Source of the DNA: Sterolibacterium denitrificans
GTDB lineage: Bacteria > Pseudomonadota > Gammaproteobacteria > Burkholderiales > Rhodocyclaceae
Direction of reading: 5' to 3'
Length of the DNA: 64,000 nucleotides
Assembly: GCF_900174485.1 (NCBI RefSeq)
Contig: NZ_LT837803.1
Coordinates: 2,619,305-2,683,304 of the forward strand
This document shows, piece by piece, positions 9,350 to 16,233 of this stretch. Both the position numbers and the translations under genes were made by a program. Numbering within the stretch: the stretch's first letter is position 1; each line of letters starts with the position of its first letter. The notes beneath the pieces are model-generated. The model was given only the letters and a program-made list of their open reading frames with translations. It did not search any database and had not been told where the DNA came from.

Positions 9350-9736
9350 TCAGGGCATACGCTCGCTTTCAACCTTACGAGCCAGACCGACCGCACCCGC
9401 AGGTTCAGTTTCGAACTGGTTCGTCGCCATGTACCCGTAGAGTCGATGACTCAGCATGTCACGCAAGCGAGGCAGGCTCGGAACCCAACCCTTCCTGACA
9501 ACATCCGCCGACGCCAGCCTTGCGTTCGGGTGTGAAGCGAAGTAGCGCTCGCTTGCCTGCATCAGGCGCATCGACTCACTGGGGAATCGCGACCGGACGA
9601 CCATCGCGGCCAGGCGGAACACATTGGCCTCGCGCTGGTCCTGCGCCGGCTGCGCAGCCTCCCGAGCGGCGGCAGCACACCGGGCAAACAGTGCCGATTC
9701 AGCATCTCTGGCAGTCATTGCGGCAAGCTCCATCAC
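9350..9736 (-). CDS. Hypothetical protein, orphan in TA cluster
   Basis: A 128-residue ORF on the same strand as the flanking TA pairs. I do not recognise a family. The N-terminal half is Ala/Arg-rich and likely helical (AESALFARCAAAAREAAQ). The second half is more mixed (ERYFASHPNARLASADVVRK, LRDMLSHRLYGYMATNQFE) and looks like a globular protein rather than a GC artefact. There is no signal peptide or membrane segment. The ORF is not overlapped by a better candidate. It lies alone between two TA operons with 97- and 103-base gaps. Function unknown. Confidence 0.5.
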   Translation of the reverse strand: MMELAAMTARDAESALFARCAAAAREAAQPAQDQREANVFRLAAMVVRSRFPSESMRLMQASERYFASHPNARLASADVVRKGWVPSLPRLRDMLSHRLYGYMATNQFETEPAGAVGLARKVESERMP

Positions 9737-9839
9737 AACAAGAAATCACGATTTCCCATGCCATGACTCTATAGCGAAACAACGCTTGGCGAGAAGCACT
9801 CCATGGGTTTGAATGGCAGCCGGGCCGATGCTGGTGCGG

Positions 9840-10130
9840 TCAGCCGAAAAGCTCGCTGTGTGAGCCAAGGCGAGCCAAACGCAGGATTCCGTGCTCTTCG
9901 GTATCTATCTTCCGGTAAATCAACAGCAAATCGGGTTTAAGGTGGCATTCGCGGCAACCTGCCCAGTCCCCGGTCAAATCATGATCGCGCTGACTGGGCT
10001 GTAGCGCCTGGTCGTCGGCCAACGCCTGAACCACAAGCTCTAGCGAAGCATCCAGCGTACCGCGATGCTGGCCTTTACTCTCGCGTTTGTAATCCTTTTT
10101 AAACCTTGAAGTCCACTCAATCATCCGCAT
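9840..10130 (-). CDS. YafQ-family mRNA interferase toxin (intact)
   Basis: A 96-residue RelE-superfamily toxin. The family hallmarks are IEWTSRFKKDYKRESKG near the N-terminus, HDLTGDWAGCRECHLKPDLLLIYR in the middle (the catalytic His region of YafQ) and LRLARLGSHSELFG at the end. The ATG overlaps the upstream antitoxin by 14 bp. A paralogous but frameshifted toxin lies at 14441-14723 on the other strand. This copy has an open frame throughout and should be a functional ribosome-dependent ribonuclease. Confidence 0.93.
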   Translation of the reverse strand: MRMIEWTSRFKKDYKRESKGQHRGTLDASLELVVQALADDQALQPSQRDHDLTGDWAGCRECHLKPDLLLIYRKIDTEEHGILRLARLGSHSELFG

Positions 10131-10386
10131 GGAGTTCCCTCATCAACTCGGCCACGCTGTGCGCACGCGGCAGATTGCCGCTTTCCAGCTCTTCGATGGC
10201 TGCGCGGGTTTCGGCGTTGGGCACCTTGAGTTCAAGGGGGAAAGCCTGGTCAGCGGCGACACGGCGAAGCAGGATGCGCAGGGCATCCGAAACGGACAGC
10301 CCCATCGCCTGCAATGCGGCAGTGGCCTTGTCCTTGGTTTCGCTGTCAATGCGGGCGCGTACAAAAGTGTCTGCGGTCGTGGTCAT
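10117..10386 (-). CDS. DinJ/RelB-family antitoxin (copy 1)
   Basis: An 89-residue ribbon-helix-helix antitoxin. The N-terminal DTFVRARIDSETKDKATAAL and GLSVSDALRILLRRVA form the DNA-binding domain. The C-terminal tail ends in LMRELHADD and contacts the toxin. The tail is strikingly like that of the copy at 14185 (LMADLHADD). It is the first gene of the pair, with a 14-bp overlap into yafQ. A TTGACT-17-CACAAT promoter lies just upstream. Confidence 0.93.
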   Translation of the reverse strand: MTTTADTFVRARIDSETKDKATAALQAMGLSVSDALRILLRRVAADQAFPLELKVPNAETRAAIEELESGNLPRAHSVAELMRELHADD

Positions 10387-10412
10387 GTCTGTTCTCCCTG
10401 TACTGTAACTAC

Positions 10413-10441
10413 ATTGTGGCTATAGCATACAAAACAGTCAA
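10413..10441 (-). promoter_or_regulatory. Sigma70-type promoter of DinJ/YafQ copy 1
   Basis: On the minus strand TTGACT (10441-10436), a 17-base spacer, and CACAAT (10418-10413). The antitoxin ATG is 27 bases beyond the -10 box. The spacer contains the symmetric GCTATAGC, which could be part of an operator. Confidence 0.6.
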
Positions 10442-10468
10442 GGCGCAGGCCTCGTCATGTTTCAGAAG

Positions 10469-10545
10469 CCAGGTTTCGCCCTGGCGGGTGACCTACTTTC
10501 TTGTCGTACGACAAAGAGGAAAGGAGCCAGGAAGGGAAATGGGCC
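10469..10545. repeat. Outer inverted arm, left
   Basis: The stretch from CCAGGTTTCGCCCTGGCGGG through CTTTCTTGTCGTACGACAAA to GGGAAATGGGCC matches, in inverse orientation, the sequence right of element copy 2 (16234-16293). The left arm has a ~16-base insertion (around AGCCAGGAAGGG). With the element ends these arms bracket the whole 10.5-16.3 kb segment as an inverted repeat. CTTTCTTGTCG/CGACAAGAAAG hairpins recur several times in the element family. Confidence 0.7.
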
Positions 10546-11306
10546 AGGGTCGGTATTTTGAGATTTCGGTGGGGGTTTTTCTGACGGTGCGCTGAAGCCG
10601 GGACTCGCCCCGGCGGGCGACCTCCTTTCTTGTCGTGCGACAAGAAAGGAGGCAAAGAAGCGCACCCCGGTGTCTCGGCCCTTCGGGCTACCCGAGTTTC
10701 GCCGCCGCCGAGCGGCCGGTTTCTAAACTCGCTGCGCTCAGACAACGAAACCGGAAAGCCCCGCTCGGCGGCGGCGAAACTCGGCGAGACACAGGGGAAT
10801 GGGGTGCTGCTCAACGCGTGGGGGTTGAAAAGCCAAATACCAAATCGGCTGGAAGATGTAAATATCGGATTCGTCATTCCCGCGAAAGCGGGAATCCAGT
10901 ACGTTCCTGGGTCCCCGCTTTCGCGGGGACGACGAATATGTGTCAAGCGTGCAACCCTGCATCAGCTTACCCGGCGCAAAGCGCCACGCTCTGTCCGTTG
11001 GGCTGTGACGCTTTTCCATTCCCCTCTGCGCCGCCGAGCGGAGCTGGCCTCGGACGGGGAAGTCCTGCTTTGCTGTTCGAGCGTAGCGAGTTTGCAAAGC
11101 AGGCCGGCCGAGGGTAGCGCAGTGAGGGCAGCCCGAAGGGCCGGCGCACCGACAGGAGCCCGAAGGGCGGAGCCACCCGTAGAGGTGGGGCGCGCTTTTT
11201 GGTTACTTTTTGCCGCGCGGCAAAAAGTAACTCGCCCGCCGGGGCGAGTCCCGGCTTCAGCGTTCCATCAGAAAAACCCCCACCGAAATCTCAAAATACC
11301 AACCCT
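10546..11306. mobile_element. MITE-like non-coding repeat element, copy 1
   Basis: A ~760-bp segment with long terminal inverted repeats. The left end AGGGTCGGTATTTTGAGATT, continuing through CTGAAGCCGGGACTCGCCCC and GGCGGGCG, is mirrored at the right end (about 11231-11306). Internally it holds a CTTTCTTGTCGTGCGACAAG hairpin, the CGTCATTCCCGC dyad (10872-10935), a CTGCTTT...AAAGCAG hairpin (11065-11102) and a perfect 30-bp palindrome (11202-11231, GTTACTTTTTGCCGC arm). A second, closely similar direct copy spans 15479-16233. The frames inside lack ribosome-binding sites and differ between copies, so I treat it as non-coding. No transposase is present. Confidence 0.75.
10872..10935. repeat. 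CGTCATTCCCGC-type inverted repeat, copy 2
   Basis: Same 64-bp dyad as at 8443, here with AAAG in the stem centre (CCCGCGAAAGCGGGAATCC and CCCCGCTTTCGCGGGGAC). It is embedded in MITE-like copy 1. Confidence 0.85.
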
Positions 11307-11316
11307 GCGCTCTACA

Positions 11317-11382
11317 TCGTCGTCCCCGCGAAAGCGGGGACCCAGGAACGTACTGGATTCCCGCTTTCGCGGGAATGACGAC
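11317..11382. repeat. CGTCATTCCCGC-type inverted repeat, copy 3 (inverted)
   Basis: The same dyad in the opposite orientation (CGTCCCCGCGAAAGCGGGGA, then GGATTCCCGCTTTCGCGGGA), immediately right of MITE-like copy 1. A half copy follows at 11413-11443. Confidence 0.85.
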
Positions 11383-11412
11383 GATGCGCGCTTCGTCGGG
11401 TAGGCCGTGCTG

Positions 11413-11443
11413 CTGGATTCCCGCCTACGCGGGAATGACGAAG
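11413..11443. repeat. CGTCATTCCCGC-type repeat, half copy
   Basis: CTGGATTCCCGCCTACGCGG continuing into GAATGACG contains only one of the two hairpins. The stem centre differs from copies 2 and 3 (TACG rather than AAAG), so it is not a simple tandem duplicate of its neighbour. Confidence 0.75.
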
Positions 11444-11468
11444 CCGATATTCGGAAATATCGCCCCCC

Positions 11469-11502
11469 AAAAAAAAACAGCCAACCGCACAATGCAGTTG
11501 GC
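11469..11502 (-). terminator. Intrinsic terminator of the fliC-flaG operon
   Basis: Read on the minus strand, GCCAACTGCA-TTG-TGCGGTTGGC forms a ten-pair stem with one mismatch, followed by TG and nine T residues (plus-strand A run 11469-11477). It lies about 70 bases after the flaG stop. It is the second of two tandem terminators. Confidence 0.8.
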
Positions 11503-11508
11503 GTAAAC

Positions 11509-11534
11509 AAAAAACCCCTGCCCCATACGGGGCA
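11509..11534 (-). terminator. Second intrinsic terminator after flaG
   Basis: On the minus strand TGCCCC-GTAT-GGGGCA is followed by GGGG and TTTTTT. It lies about 40 bases past the flaG stop and upstream of the stronger hairpin at 11469-11502, giving a tandem stop for a highly transcribed operon. Confidence 0.7.
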
Positions 11535-11574
11535 AGTAGCAAGTCAGCAGACAACCCGCCGATCAATCAATCGG

Positions 11575-11985
11575 TCAAGCGCTATCCTTGATCAGCACGC
11601 TCTGCGCGTTCTGGTACTCCTCGATCGACTTGGCCAGGGCCAGCATTTCCTCGGAAGGAATCTGGCGGATGACCTCATCGGTCTGGGCGTCGACGATCTT
11701 GACGATGGTCTTGCCGCTGTCGTCGTCGAGCGAGAACACCAGGTTGCTGGCGCGGCTCTGCACCAATTCCGCCACCTGGCGGGTCGCCTCTTCGACGGCG
11801 GCCAGGCTGGCGGCGGGCGCTGCCTGGGCCGGCGCGGGCGCCGGTGCCGCGGACGGCGTGCCGACGGGCGGCGCAGCCACGGTCACGGCCGCTGCTGAAG
11901 CCATTGCGCCGCTGGCGCGGCTACCCGTTTCGCTGCCGGCGCTGGCGGTGGTGCTTACCGTTGGGCCGATGGTCGGGATGCTCAT
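11575..11985 (-). CDS. flaG: Flagellar protein FlaG
   Basis: A 136-residue FlaG-family protein, associated with filament length control. The C-terminal domain is clear: VFSLDDDSGKTIVKIVDAQT, then DEVIRQIPSEEMLALAKSI. The first ~70 residues are a low-complexity Ala/Pro/Thr/Ser region. The start MSIPTIG at 11985 follows AAGGAGAATGGACC, a strong ribosome-binding site, and is preferred over an ATG 12 codons upstream inside the hairpin after fliC. It lies downstream of flagellin and ends at tandem terminators. Confidence 0.9.
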   Translation of the reverse strand: MSIPTIGPTVSTTASAGSETGSRASGAMASAAAVTVAAPPVGTPSAAPAPAPAQAAPAASLAAVEEATRQVAELVQSRASNLVFSLDDDSGKTIVKIVDAQTDEVIRQIPSEEMLALAKSIEEYQNAQSVLIKDSA

Positions 11986-12011
11986 GGTCCATTCTCCTTG
12001 GCAAACGGCCA

Positions 12012-12039
12012 GGCGGAGCACCTGTTTCAGTGCTCCGCC
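12012..12039 (-). promoter_or_regulatory. Perfect hairpin between fliC and flaG
   Basis: GGCGGAGCAC-CTGTTTCA-GTGCTCCGCC is a 10-bp perfect GC-rich stem without a T run on the minus strand, 27 bases after the fliC stop. It probably stabilises the flagellin mRNA 3' end or causes partial termination, lowering flaG relative to fliC. Confidence 0.55.
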
Positions 12040-12065
12040 CGGCGCATCTTACAACAGCCCCAGAC

Positions 12066-13916
12066 TTACCTCAGCAGGCTCAGCACCATGTTGGGCATGG
12101 AGTTGGCTTGCGAAAGCATGGCGATACCCGCTTGCTGGAGAATCTGCGCACGCGTCAGGTTGGCCGTTTCCTGGGCGAAGTCGGCATCCTGGATGCGGCT
12201 GCGGGAAGCCGTGAGGTTTTCCGACGTGGCCTGCATGTTGGCGATCGCCGACTCGAAGCGGTTCTGGATCGCGCCGAAGGTGCTGCGCAGATCGGAAACC
12301 GAAGTCAGCGCCGCGTCGATGCGCTGGATCAGCTCGTTGGCGCCCGCCACGGTCTTCACGTTGCCGCCGGTCAGGCTGCCGGAAGCCGTGATGGGATCCG
12401 CCCCCATACCGACCGTCGTGGTGCCAACGCTGCCGGTCACCGTGATGGTCTGGCCGGAGACGATGCTCATCGTGCCATCATCGTTGAGCGACGCCTGACC
12501 ATTGCCAGCCAGGGCGCGATTCACCGCAGCGACCAGGCTCTGAGCGGTCGCGTAGCTGCCATCGGCCACCTGCACGGCATCGGCGTCGCCGAGCTTGATG
12601 CTGAAGTTGCCGGCAACTGTAATCGGCGCAGCCGCCACACCAGCGACATCGCCATCGGTGACGGCAGTCAGAGTCTCTGTACCGCCCATGACGATGCTGC
12701 CAGCAGCCGCATTTTTCGCCGTGAAAGTCAGGTTGGTGCCATCACTGGCGACGGTGAAGCCCGCCGCCGAATAACCCGCCGCACCCTGGATGGCGGAAAG
12801 CAGATTAGCAGCACTCGTAATGTTCGAATCCAGCGTTACGTTGAAAGCGCTGCCACCAGGCACCGTGATGCTGAAGTCGCTGTTGGCGCTGGTGTCGGCG
12901 TCGGCACCCGACGCGTCAACATTGATGGTGGCTGCCAAGGTACCGCTAACAGACATGGCGTGATTAGTGCTGGGCAAACCGGCCGTCGCGTAAGTCAGCG
13001 TAAGCGTGTTGGTGCCAACGGTCGCAGTAATGTCATCCAACCGCCCATCGGCATTGGCTGAATCGGCCTTGTACGCATCAATTGCAGCCTTGAGTGCAGC
13101 AGCAGTGGTGTCATTGGTGAGTGGCGTACCGGATATGTCGCGCGTAATCGTAACGGCAGTGGCAGACGTAATGGTCTCGCTGGCGGCTCCACCTTGTACA
13201 AAAGTGAATGTAATGCCATCAAGCACGAAAGTATCGTTAGCAACCGCCGCCGCAGTCACTGCGACCGTGGATGTGCCTGTTGTAGCGTCTATTGTGCTGT
13301 AGTCAGCGAAGAGATCAGCAGCAGCCGTAGTGAAAGTAGCGGCGCTGCCTTCGATGAGGCCGGCCAGGTCGGTGGTCGAGGTAGCCTTCGCCACCGCGCC
13401 GACGCTGTCCAGGCGCATGCTGGTGCTGGCACCCAGATCGAAGCCGATGGTCTGGCCGACGTTGGCGCCGACCTGGAAGGTCGCGCTGCCGAAGCTGCCG
13501 TCGAGCAGGTAGCGGCCGTTGAACGAGGTTTGGGAAGCCACGCGGTCGATTTCCTGCATGCGCTGCTGCACTTCGAGGTCGATGGCCGAGCGGTCGGTAT
13601 TGGAGTTGGTGGCGTTGGCCGATTGCAGGGCCAGCTCGCGCACGCGCTGCAGGTTCTGCGTCAATTCGCCCAGCGCGCCTTCGCCGGACTGGGCCAGCGA
13701 GATGCCGTCATTGGCATTGCGCACGGCCTGGTTCAGACCGCGGATCTGGGTGGTGAAACGCTCGGCAATCGCCAGACCGGCGGCGTCGTCCTTGGCGCTG
13801 TTGATGCGCAAGCCGGAAGACAGACGCTGCAGGGAAGTTTCGAGCAGCGAGCTGGAAGCGCTCAGATTGCGCTGCGCGTTGATCGAGGCAATGTTGGTAT
13901 TGATGACTGAAGCCAT
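12066..13916 (-). CDS. fliC: Flagellin
   Basis: Filament subunit of 616 residues. The N-terminal D0/D1 is canonical ([38 protein letters not shown], then QSGEGALGE). The C-terminal D1/D0 is canonical too ([15 protein letters not shown], then [16 protein letters not shown]). About 400 residues between them form a long variable surface region rich in Ala, Thr, Ser and Gly. It is exported by the flagellar type III system with FliS as likely chaperone. AAAGGAGAACC precedes the ATG. A sigma28-like promoter lies about 80 bases upstream. The gene sits between two MITE-like elements and among TA pairs. Confidence 0.98.
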   Translation of the reverse strand: MASVINTNIASINAQRNLSASSSLLETSLQRLSSGLRINSAKDDAAGLAIAERFTTQIRGLNQAVRNANDGISLAQSGEGALGELTQNLQRVRELALQSANATNSNTDRSAIDLEVQQRMQEIDRVASQTSFNGRYLLDGSFGSATFQVGANVGQTIGFDLGASTSMRLDSVGAVAKATSTTDLAGLIEGSAATFTTAAADLFADYSTIDATTGTSTVAVTAAAVANDTFVLDGITFTFVQGGAASETITSATAVTITRDISGTPLTNDTTAAALKAAIDAYKADSANADGRLDDITATVGTNTLTLTYATAGLPSTNHAMSVSGTLAATINVDASGADADTSANSDFSITVPGGSAFNVTLDSNITSAANLLSAIQGAAGYSAAGFTVASDGTNLTFTAKNAAAGSIVMGGTETLTAVTDGDVAGVAAAPITVAGNFSIKLGDADAVQVADGSYATAQSLVAAVNRALAGNGQASLNDDGTMSIVSGQTITVTGSVGTTTVGMGADPITASGSLTGGNVKTVAGANELIQRIDAALTSVSDLRSTFGAIQNRFESAIANMQATSENLTASRSRIQDADFAQETANLTRAQILQQAGIAMLSQANSMPNMVLSLLR

Positions 13917-13996
13917 TTTGGTTCTCCTTTATCTATCAGGGAGTTACGGTGTCAAGGCGGAGTACGCAAAATGTGTCTTCCTCGCCTTTGGTTCAG

Positions 13997-14023
13997 GTAA
14001 CGGTTTGGCGGGGGGAAACTTTA
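13997..14023 (-). promoter_or_regulatory. Sigma28 (FliA) promoter of fliC
   Basis: On the minus strand TAAAGTTT (14023-14016), an 11-base spacer, and ACCGTTAC (14004-13997). The -35 element is a perfect match to TAAAGTTT. The -10 element matches GCCGATAA at five of eight positions with exact spacing. The fliC ATG is 80 bases downstream. Confidence 0.75.
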
Positions 14024-14125
14024 GGTGGTTTGGTGAAAAAATTTTGTGGTTGGGGGGTGCGGGTAAATTGGCGGGTAAGTTCCGGCTTTACTGCTTATGA
14101 GCCTGAGCCATTTTCACCCGCATAT

Positions 14126-14144
14126 GTAGTCTCATTGAGACTAC
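14126..14144 (+). promoter_or_regulatory. Operator of DinJ/YafQ copy 2
   Basis: GTAGTCTCA-T-TGAGACTAC is a perfect 9-bp inverted repeat with a one-base centre, 40 bases before the antitoxin start. It overlaps a possible -10 box TACAAT (14142-14147). It is placed as expected for a ribbon-helix-helix autorepressor. Confidence 0.65.
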
Positions 14145-14184
14145 AATAGAACGACTAAACCACTCAATTCAAGGAGAGTAGGCC

Positions 14185-14454
14185 ATGAGTACCGCAGCCG
14201 ATAGCTATGTCCGCGCCCGCATCGACATCAAAACAAAGGAGCGCGCCGCCAGTGCGCTTGAAGCGATGGGGTTGTCGATTTCCGACGCCATCCGCTTGCT
14301 GATGTTGCGCATCGCGGACGAGCACCGCTTGCCCTTCGATGTGAAGGTGCCGAACGCCACCACACGCAAGGCAATCGCCGAGCTGGAAGCAGGTAAGGGC
14401 AAGAAGTTCGCCAGCGTCGATGACTTGATGGCAGATCTGCATGCGGACGATTGA
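14185..14454 (+). CDS. DinJ/RelB-family antitoxin (copy 2)
   Basis: An 89-residue ribbon-helix-helix antitoxin, paralogous to the one at 10117-10386: SYVRARIDIKTKERAASAL, GLSISDAIRLLMLRIADEH and the shared ending LHADD. Same length and domain order, opposite orientation. AAGGAGAG precedes the ATG, and a perfect palindrome lies upstream. Its reading frame is intact although its partner toxin is frameshifted, so it may survive as a repressor or as a cross-acting antitoxin for the copy-1 toxin. Confidence 0.92.
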   Translation: MSTAADSYVRARIDIKTKERAASALEAMGLSISDAIRLLMLRIADEHRLPFDVKVPNATTRKAIAELEAGKGKKFASVDDLMADLHADD

Positions 14455-14723
14455 TCGTCCGTCAGCCTTCAAGCGCGATTACAAACGGGGAAGCAAAGGG
14501 GCAGCACCGAGCGACGCTGGATGATGCGCTGAGGGCTGTTATCGTGCCGTTGGCGCTCGATCAGCCGCTCGATGCTCATTATCGAGACCACGACTTGTCT
14601 GGCAATTGGGCAGGCTACCGTGAATGTCACATCAAGCCCGATCTGCTATTGATTTATCGAAAGTCCGACAACAATACCCTGCGCCTGGCACGGCTTGGCT
14701 CGCATAGCGAGCTTTTCGGCTAA
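14441..14723 (+). pseudogene. YafQ-family toxin with one-base frameshift
   Basis: From the ATG at 14441, which overlaps the antitoxin by 14 bp exactly as in copy 1, the frame reads MRTIDRPSAFKRDYKRGSKG and then departs from the family. The rest (QHRATLDDALRAVIV, HDLSGNWAGYRECHIKPDLL, LRLARLGSHSELFG) is in another frame. Removing one G from the GGGG run at 14487-14490 restores KREAKGQHRATLDDAL, matching the intact toxin at 9840. This is either an inactivating +1 insertion, a slippery or phase-variable run, or a sequencing error. A TTG at 14451 opens the downstream frame but gives a non-family N-terminus. Confidence 0.85.
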
Positions 14724-14751
14724 GCCGTACTGACGAACAATCGTAAAGGGG

Positions 14752-14789
14752 CTGCTTTACTGTTCGAGCGCAGCGAGTTTGCAAAGCAG
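14752..14789. repeat. Isolated CTGCTTT...AAAGCAG hairpin module
   Basis: CTGCTTTACTGTTCGAGCGC through AGCGAGTTTGCAAAGCAG is nearly identical to internal modules of the two MITE-like elements (11065-11102 and 16022-16059). It lies alone here, between the frameshifted YafQ gene and hicB. The module can fold by its CTGCTTT/AAAGCAG arms. Confidence 0.75.
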
Positions 14790-14822
14790 TTCAATGCGAT
14801 CCAGCGCGAGGGATTGACGGGG

Positions 14823-15218
14823 TCATCGCATTGCCGCCCTGGCCGCCTCGGCCAGAAAGCCGGAGCGAGTTTCGCCGTGCGCTTTGGCGTAGCTGTCGAT
14901 CTTCGCCAGCAGGCGGCGCGGCAGCGTGATATTGATTTTCTCCGCGCGCCCCTCGAAGCGCGATATATCCACATCGACCAGCGCCCATATCCATCCGGCA
15001 AACTCGGGATCAGCTTGCCATTGGGCGATACTGCGGGGCACCGGAATATCGTCGCCATCTTCGGCCAGAATTTCACAATGAGCCTCGATAGCCTCGACCG
15101 CGTTGGTGAAGGCATCCTCAGCAGAATCACCCGCCGAGAAGCAACCCGGAAGATCAGGCACAACGACACCCCATGCCGTGTTTTCGGTCGCGGGCTCAAT
15201 GGCAATCGGAAATTTCAT
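14823..15218 (-). CDS. hicB: HicB-family antitoxin
   Basis: A 131-residue HicB antitoxin. The N-terminal degraded RNase-H-like domain reads WGVVVPDLPGCFSAGDSAEDA followed by an acidic helix. The C-terminal ribbon-helix-helix domain reads KINITLPRRLLAKIDSYAKA followed by HGETRSGFLAEAARAA. It follows hicA by 11 bases on the same strand. It neutralises HicA and represses the operon. Confidence 0.94.
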   Translation of the reverse strand: MKFPIAIEPATENTAWGVVVPDLPGCFSAGDSAEDAFTNAVEAIEAHCEILAEDGDDIPVPRSIAQWQADPEFAGWIWALVDVDISRFEGRAEKINITLPRRLLAKIDSYAKAHGETRSGFLAEAARAAMR

Positions 15219-15229
15219 GATGTACTCCT

Positions 15230-15412
15230 TTACTTCAATCCAGCTTGTTTCAGCAGCTTAGGCACCAAGCCGACGCCCAAGTCCTGTTTGGGATGCGGCA
15301 CGCTGATGTGACCAGGCTTCGTTGGGTGGCGAAAGATATGGTGGCTGCCCTTCACGTTCCGCAACTCCCAGCCGTCCGCTTCCAATTGCTTGATGACTTG
15401 CCTACTGTTCAT
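15230..15412 (-). CDS. hicA: HicA-family mRNA interferase toxin
   Basis: A 60-residue toxin with the double-stranded-RNA-binding fold: MNSRQVIKQLEADGWELRNV, then KGSHHIFRHP with the catalytic His, and a basic tail ending VPKLLKQAGLK. The ATG at 15412 gives the family start; seven upstream in-frame codons (from a TTG) fall inside the operator-like palindrome 15413-15431. No ribosome-binding site is visible. A TATAAT (15425-15420 on the minus strand) sits so close that the mRNA may be nearly leaderless. The order is toxin first, as in other hicAB operons. Confidence 0.9.
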   Translation of the reverse strand: MNSRQVIKQLEADGWELRNVKGSHHIFRHPTKPGHISVPHPKQDLGVGLVPKLLKQAGLK

Positions 15413-15431
15413 GGTGGTTATTATAACTACC
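15413..15431 (-). promoter_or_regulatory. Operator/promoter palindrome of hicAB
   Basis: GGTGGTTATTATAACTACC is a 19-bp palindrome with one mismatched pair. It abuts the hicA ATG and contains a TATAAT on the minus strand. Binding of HicB here would occlude the promoter. Confidence 0.55.
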
Positions 15432-15478
15432 AATTTAAGAATTTTATGGAGGTTAAAAATTCAGAAGTGTAGAAGTAG

Positions 15479-16233
15479 GTCGGGGGCGGTATTTCGGTGG
15501 GGATTTCTCTGATGGTGCGCTGAAGCCGGGACTCGCCCTGGCGGGCGATTTGGCATTGCCAGGTTTCGCCCTGGCGGGCGACCTCCTTTCTTGTCGTGCG
15601 ACAAGAAAGGAGGCAAAGAAGCGCACCCCAGTGTCTCGGCCCTGCGGGCTACCCGAGTTTCGCCGCCGCCGAGCGGCCGGTTTCTAAACTCGCTGCGCTC
15701 GGACAACGAAACCGGAAAACCCCGCTCGACGGCGGCGAAACTCGGCGAGACACAGGGGAATGGGGTGCTGCTCAACGCGTGGGGGTTGAAAAGCGAAACA
15801 CCAAACCTGCTGGAATATATCGGCGGCTTCGTCATTCCCGCGAAAGCGGGAATCCAGTACGTCCCTGGGTCCCCGCTTTCGCGGGGACGACGAATATGTA
15901 TCAAGCGTGCAACCCTGCATCAGCTTACCCGGCGCAAAGCGCCGCGCTCTGTCCGTCGGACTGTGACGCCTTTCATTCCCCTCTGCGCCGCCGAACGGAG
16001 CTGGCCTCGGACGGGGATGTCCTGCTTTGCTGTTCGAGCGTAGCGAGTTTGCAAAGCAGGCCGGCCGGGGACAGCGTAGTGAGGGCAGCCCGGCTTCGCC
16101 GGGCCGGCAAAGCGGGGCGCGCTTTTTGGTTACTTTTTGCCGCGCGGCAAAAAGTAACTCGCCCGCCGGGGCGAGTCCCGGCTTCAACGTTCCGTCAGAA
16201 AACAACCCACCGAAATATCAAAATACCGACCCT
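15479..16233. mobile_element. MITE-like non-coding repeat element, copy 2
   Basis: A direct repeat of copy 1 (10546-11306), same orientation, about 755 bp, colinear and largely identical by eye. It includes the GTCTCGGCC...GAGACAC arms, the CGTCATTCCCGC dyad (15830-15893), the CTGCTTT/AAAGCAG hairpin (16022-16059) and the perfect 30-bp palindrome (16129-16158). Terminal inverted repeats are visible but the left one has diverged (a short deletion near GGTATTTCGG). One internal stretch differs: copy 1 has a GCCCGAAGGG-type repeat where copy 2 has CCCGGCTTCGCCGGGCCGG. No transposase and no consistent coding frame. Confidence 0.75.
15830..15893. repeat. CGTCATTCCCGC-type inverted repeat, copy 4
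   Basis: Same 64-bp double dyad as at 10872, embedded at the corresponding position of MITE-like copy 2. Confidence 0.85.

Noticed and set aside
10630-11403. Open frames through MITE-like copy 1 (and its counterpart in copy 2)
   Set aside because: They lack ribosome-binding sites, have different lengths and frames in the two copies, cross hairpins and palindromes, and encode low-complexity Arg/Ser/Pro-rich sequence. Such repeats are often misannotated as hypothetical proteins.
14451-14723. TTG-initiated intact 90-residue toxin reading
   Set aside because: It gives an N-terminus (residues before AKGQHRATLD) unlike the family, whereas the ATG at 14441 gives the correct one in the other frame; the frameshift explanation is simpler.
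8443-15893. CRISPR-like repetition of CGTCATTCCCGC units
   Set aside because: Units are dispersed, inverted and palindromic, with no regular spacers; no cas genes are in the window.
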